In this document: positions 61,641-64,000 of the stretch, in pieces | How positions within the stretch are numbered: position 1 is the first letter of the stretch | Layout of the letters: each line of letters starts with the position of its first letter | Origin: Phytophthora colocasiae | Lineage: Eukaryota; Oomycota; Peronosporomycetes; Peronosporales; Peronosporaceae | NCBI GenBank assembly: GCA_018806915.1 | Contig: JAGKQI010000040.1 | Span: 806,001-870,000, forward strand | Reading direction: 5' to 3' | Length of the DNA: 64,000 bases | The notes under the pieces: model-generated | Seen by the model: only the letters and a program-made list of their open reading frames with translations | Databases searched by the model: none | Told to the model about the DNA's origin: nothing | Made by a program: the position numbers and the translations under genes

Positions 61641-64000
61641 GTCAAGGACCGATTCTGGTCACCACTTGGTGGAGCTGTAGAGGCACCCGAGGAAGTTTGC
61701 GCAGTGTTTCCATCACGGGTAGACTCTGAAGTCGCACTCGGAAGTCTGGAATCACCTGTCTAATCTCTGGTATCCTGATTGGATTTCAGAGATCCCTTAT
61801 GGTTTTCAGAGTTTTCAGAGTCAGAATCTTCAGAATCCGCATCTCTTGTGAACTTGGGCAGGAAATGTCGCCGCAGAATAGAATTGGCTCTGAAGTCTCG
61901 GGTAATCTCTCGGTCACATGTCCTCTACACGTTTCATCCTGCTGCAGGGCGTATTCCAAGTCTGAAATACATCGAAATCTCTGAGCTTGCAACGAGGTTT
62001 TCAGACGTGCGTCCTTGAGCTTTGTGATAAACCGTAAGACATGTTCTTCCAGACATTCGAACGACTTCCTGAAATCCACGCCTGCTTTCCCAGCGGCGGA
62101 GTTCAGACGATAGAAGAAGTCCAGCGGAGTCTCTGAAAATCTCATCTCCATCGTGAAATATCTCTCAGAATGTGGGGATCGAGGTTTGCAGTAGCGTTTT
62201 CGGAACTCTGACGATAATCTTTTCCAGTCACGTGACACGCTTTTCGGGAGCTGGTTAAAACAGTCACGTGCTGACACCTGAAGTTTTAGCTTGAGTTCTT
62301 GAATGCATTCTTTGGAAGACAAACCTTCCTGATATGCCATATTCAGAAAACGCTCCCACCAGTGAACTCGTTGTCGACGCGTGCCTCTGGGATCAAATTC
62401 TTCATAAACTTGGGGTTTATGACAGGTCTGAGTGTCAGGAAAGTCGCTCCATCTTGTCCTCGAGACATAGTTGCCATGTTCACCGCCAGGAGGCGTCAAG
62501 AAACCAAACGACGACCTATCCGAGTTTGAGTCTGAGTCAACTGAGCTCCCTTCGAGGTCTGGAGGTTCCACCAACTTCTCAAACTTTGGGAAGGCACCCT
62601 TGCAATGTTCAGAGCATCTAGGACCCGTTTTTGGTGTCGTAACACGTCTTGGTGTCGATGCACGCCTTGTTCCTGCCTTGGCCTCGGTGCGGGAAACCGC
62701 CTGGTATGTCTGGGTCGCTGTAGCGGCGCTAGTTGTGGCGCCATGCCTCTCAGTCTTCACTCGCTTCGTTCCCGTGCTTCGTGCAGGGGCAGCTTGCTGG
62801 AAGGTCGCAACCTCTCGGGATTCCGTCTTGAGAACCGATGAATGCGACATGGGTTCAACCCTAACCCCACTTGCGTCACTTCTGATTTTTGACCCCGATA
62901 CTGGGTACATGGTTGCAACTTCAGGGTTCCCGGTATTGAACACTTGGTTTGCAGTTGCTGAATCAGGGTGACCGACCCTTCGTGCTTCTTGAACTTAGGA
63001 TAATGTTGTTCGAAGGTTTCTCAACTGACCGGCTTGGAACCGTTGCATGTTCTGAGAATTTCTTTCTCCCTGTCGCGCTCGGCTTCCACGACTTTCATTC
63101 GCTGCTGTAAGGCTTCCATTTGAGAAATCCAGTCTCGTTTCATCTCGTCAGTTGCACGCGCACGTTCGGCTTCGGCCTTGGTATCTCTCTGTTCGCCAGC
63201 GTTCAGCAAACTGATTCCAGACGTTGGTTTTCAGAGTTCCAGAGCTCCGTTTTCAGAGTGTCCAACTATGCCGCGCTACGATTTCTGAGTTTGCTCTCAG
63301 ATACCAGACTTCTTCGTTCTTCAGCGTCGTCCGCACGTCTCTCAGCCTCCAATCTCGCGTTTTCAGACTCCAACAAGCGGTCGGTGAGCTTCTGAATCTC
63401 ACGTCTTGCTTCCAAGTCGCGTTGTTCCCAACGGTGGTCACGTTCCATGGAATCCAAGCGATGGCGGGCCAAGAACTCCATCTGCACCTGATTCACCCGG
63501 CTCTGCCACTCTTGTTGCTGCCTCATGATATACAACTCCATCTTGGCTGGGCTTGATCTTTGTGAACTTCGGGTTTCGGACTTTGTGTAGCTCAACTCAA
63601 TGGACCCCAAGCGACTGGAAGATGTTGACTGGAGACCCTCTCTCGGTTGTCGGCATCGATGACTCGCCCCTTGACTTGAAATGACCGGCTGTGAAGCTTC
63701 CGATATCTGTTGTCTGAAATCCTGTGGAGAATCTCTGAATGACAACTGGTTTTCAGACATCATCTCAGGAATTCCGGGCTTCTTCACCATATCGAATTCA
63801 TCCACATTCATTGGCATGCTCCCTAGAGTTTGAGGCACTTCAAGCCTCATGGTATCTCCATCAGTGAAACCACTGTCGCCTTGTGCAGGTATCACCAGAC
63901 CTCCTGCAGACAGTGGCATATGTGACGCCGCCCCTCGACTCAGGGACATCACGGACGAATCTGTAGAGCTTCCATGTGATGTCTGGAATCCTGTCGACTG
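61641..64000 (-). pseudogene. Gag fragment of the Gypsy-2/3 group (runs off the window)
   Basis: In sense (minus): MPLSAGGL and the coiled coil MEFLARHRLDSMERDHRWEQ, TDRLLESENARLEAERR (63952-63266), EMKRDWISQMEALQQRM (63200-63020), then the capsid part VHWWERFLNM, LKLQVSARDCFNQLP, RYFTMEMRFSETPLDFFYRL and DLEYALQQDE (62943-61786). Frames shift near 63260, 63010 and 61930. The knuckles are missing on the left. The motif TTTTCAGAG is frequent, so it belongs with Gypsy-3/4. It may be the far end of Gypsy-4. Confidence 0.8.

Overview
The window is accessory, repeat-dominated DNA of an oomycete, most likely a Phytophthora. The reasons are a Crinkler (CRN) gene cluster, Ty3/Gypsy elements that carry a second plant/archaeal-type RNase H, a DIRS-like tyrosine-recombinase retroelement, a Mutator-like element with roughly 60-nt introns, and a Helitron. 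I see no housekeeping gene, rRNA or tRNA. Almost every base belongs to a mobile element or to the CRN cluster, and most element genes carry lesions.

Layout. 1-1509 is a solo LTR of the Gypsy-2 family. 1643-8612 (minus) is a DIRS-like element (RT, RNase H, tyrosine recombinase). A 3.3-kb MULE (2079-5423) with a perfect 9-bp target duplication is inserted in its recombinase gene. 8613-14800 is a CRN cluster: a C-terminal pseudogene, an intact 869-codon CRN with P-loop NTPase and nuclease domains, scrambled duplications, and a header-only CRN. 14800-15780 is a Copia fragment. 15781-27676 (minus) is Gypsy-3, whose pol has been rearranged together with the LTR of a neighbouring copy (Gypsy-4, 27677-29268). 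29269-61200 (plus) is Gypsy-1, with 449-bp LTRs. Its gag is split by Gypsy-2 (30300-54415, minus, LTRs about 1.87 kb). The left LTR of Gypsy-2 is in turn split by a Helitron (31399-37994). 61641-64000 is another gag fragment of the Gypsy-2/3 group.

The Gypsy-2/Gypsy-3 group is the most notable system. Gag is very long, with a coiled coil and zinc knuckles. Pol is reached by an apparent -1 frameshift: G_TTA_AAC just before the gag stop, a 6-nt spacer, and a stem-loop conserved in both copies. The native RNase H has lost Asp residues and a second, DEDD-intact RNase H follows. The integrase ends in a chromodomain. Between pol and the 3' LTR, on the opposite strand, lies a long antisense ORF (1095 codons in Gypsy-2), clearly homologous but diverged in Gypsy-3. 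Each family is also peppered, in LTRs and genes alike, with its own short motif (TGTTCACCAGA-like in Gypsy-2, TTTTCAGAGTCTG-like in Gypsy-3).

Gypsy-1 is unrelated in style. Its coding strand and 3' region are built from closely spaced perfect hairpins, and its gag-pol junction has a textbook A_AAA_AAC -1 frameshift signal followed by a 9-bp stem-loop. Removing the Gypsy-2 insertion (4-bp TSD ACGA) and the MULE (9-bp TSD GTATTAGGC) restores the reading frames they interrupt, so the nesting order is well supported by the sequence.
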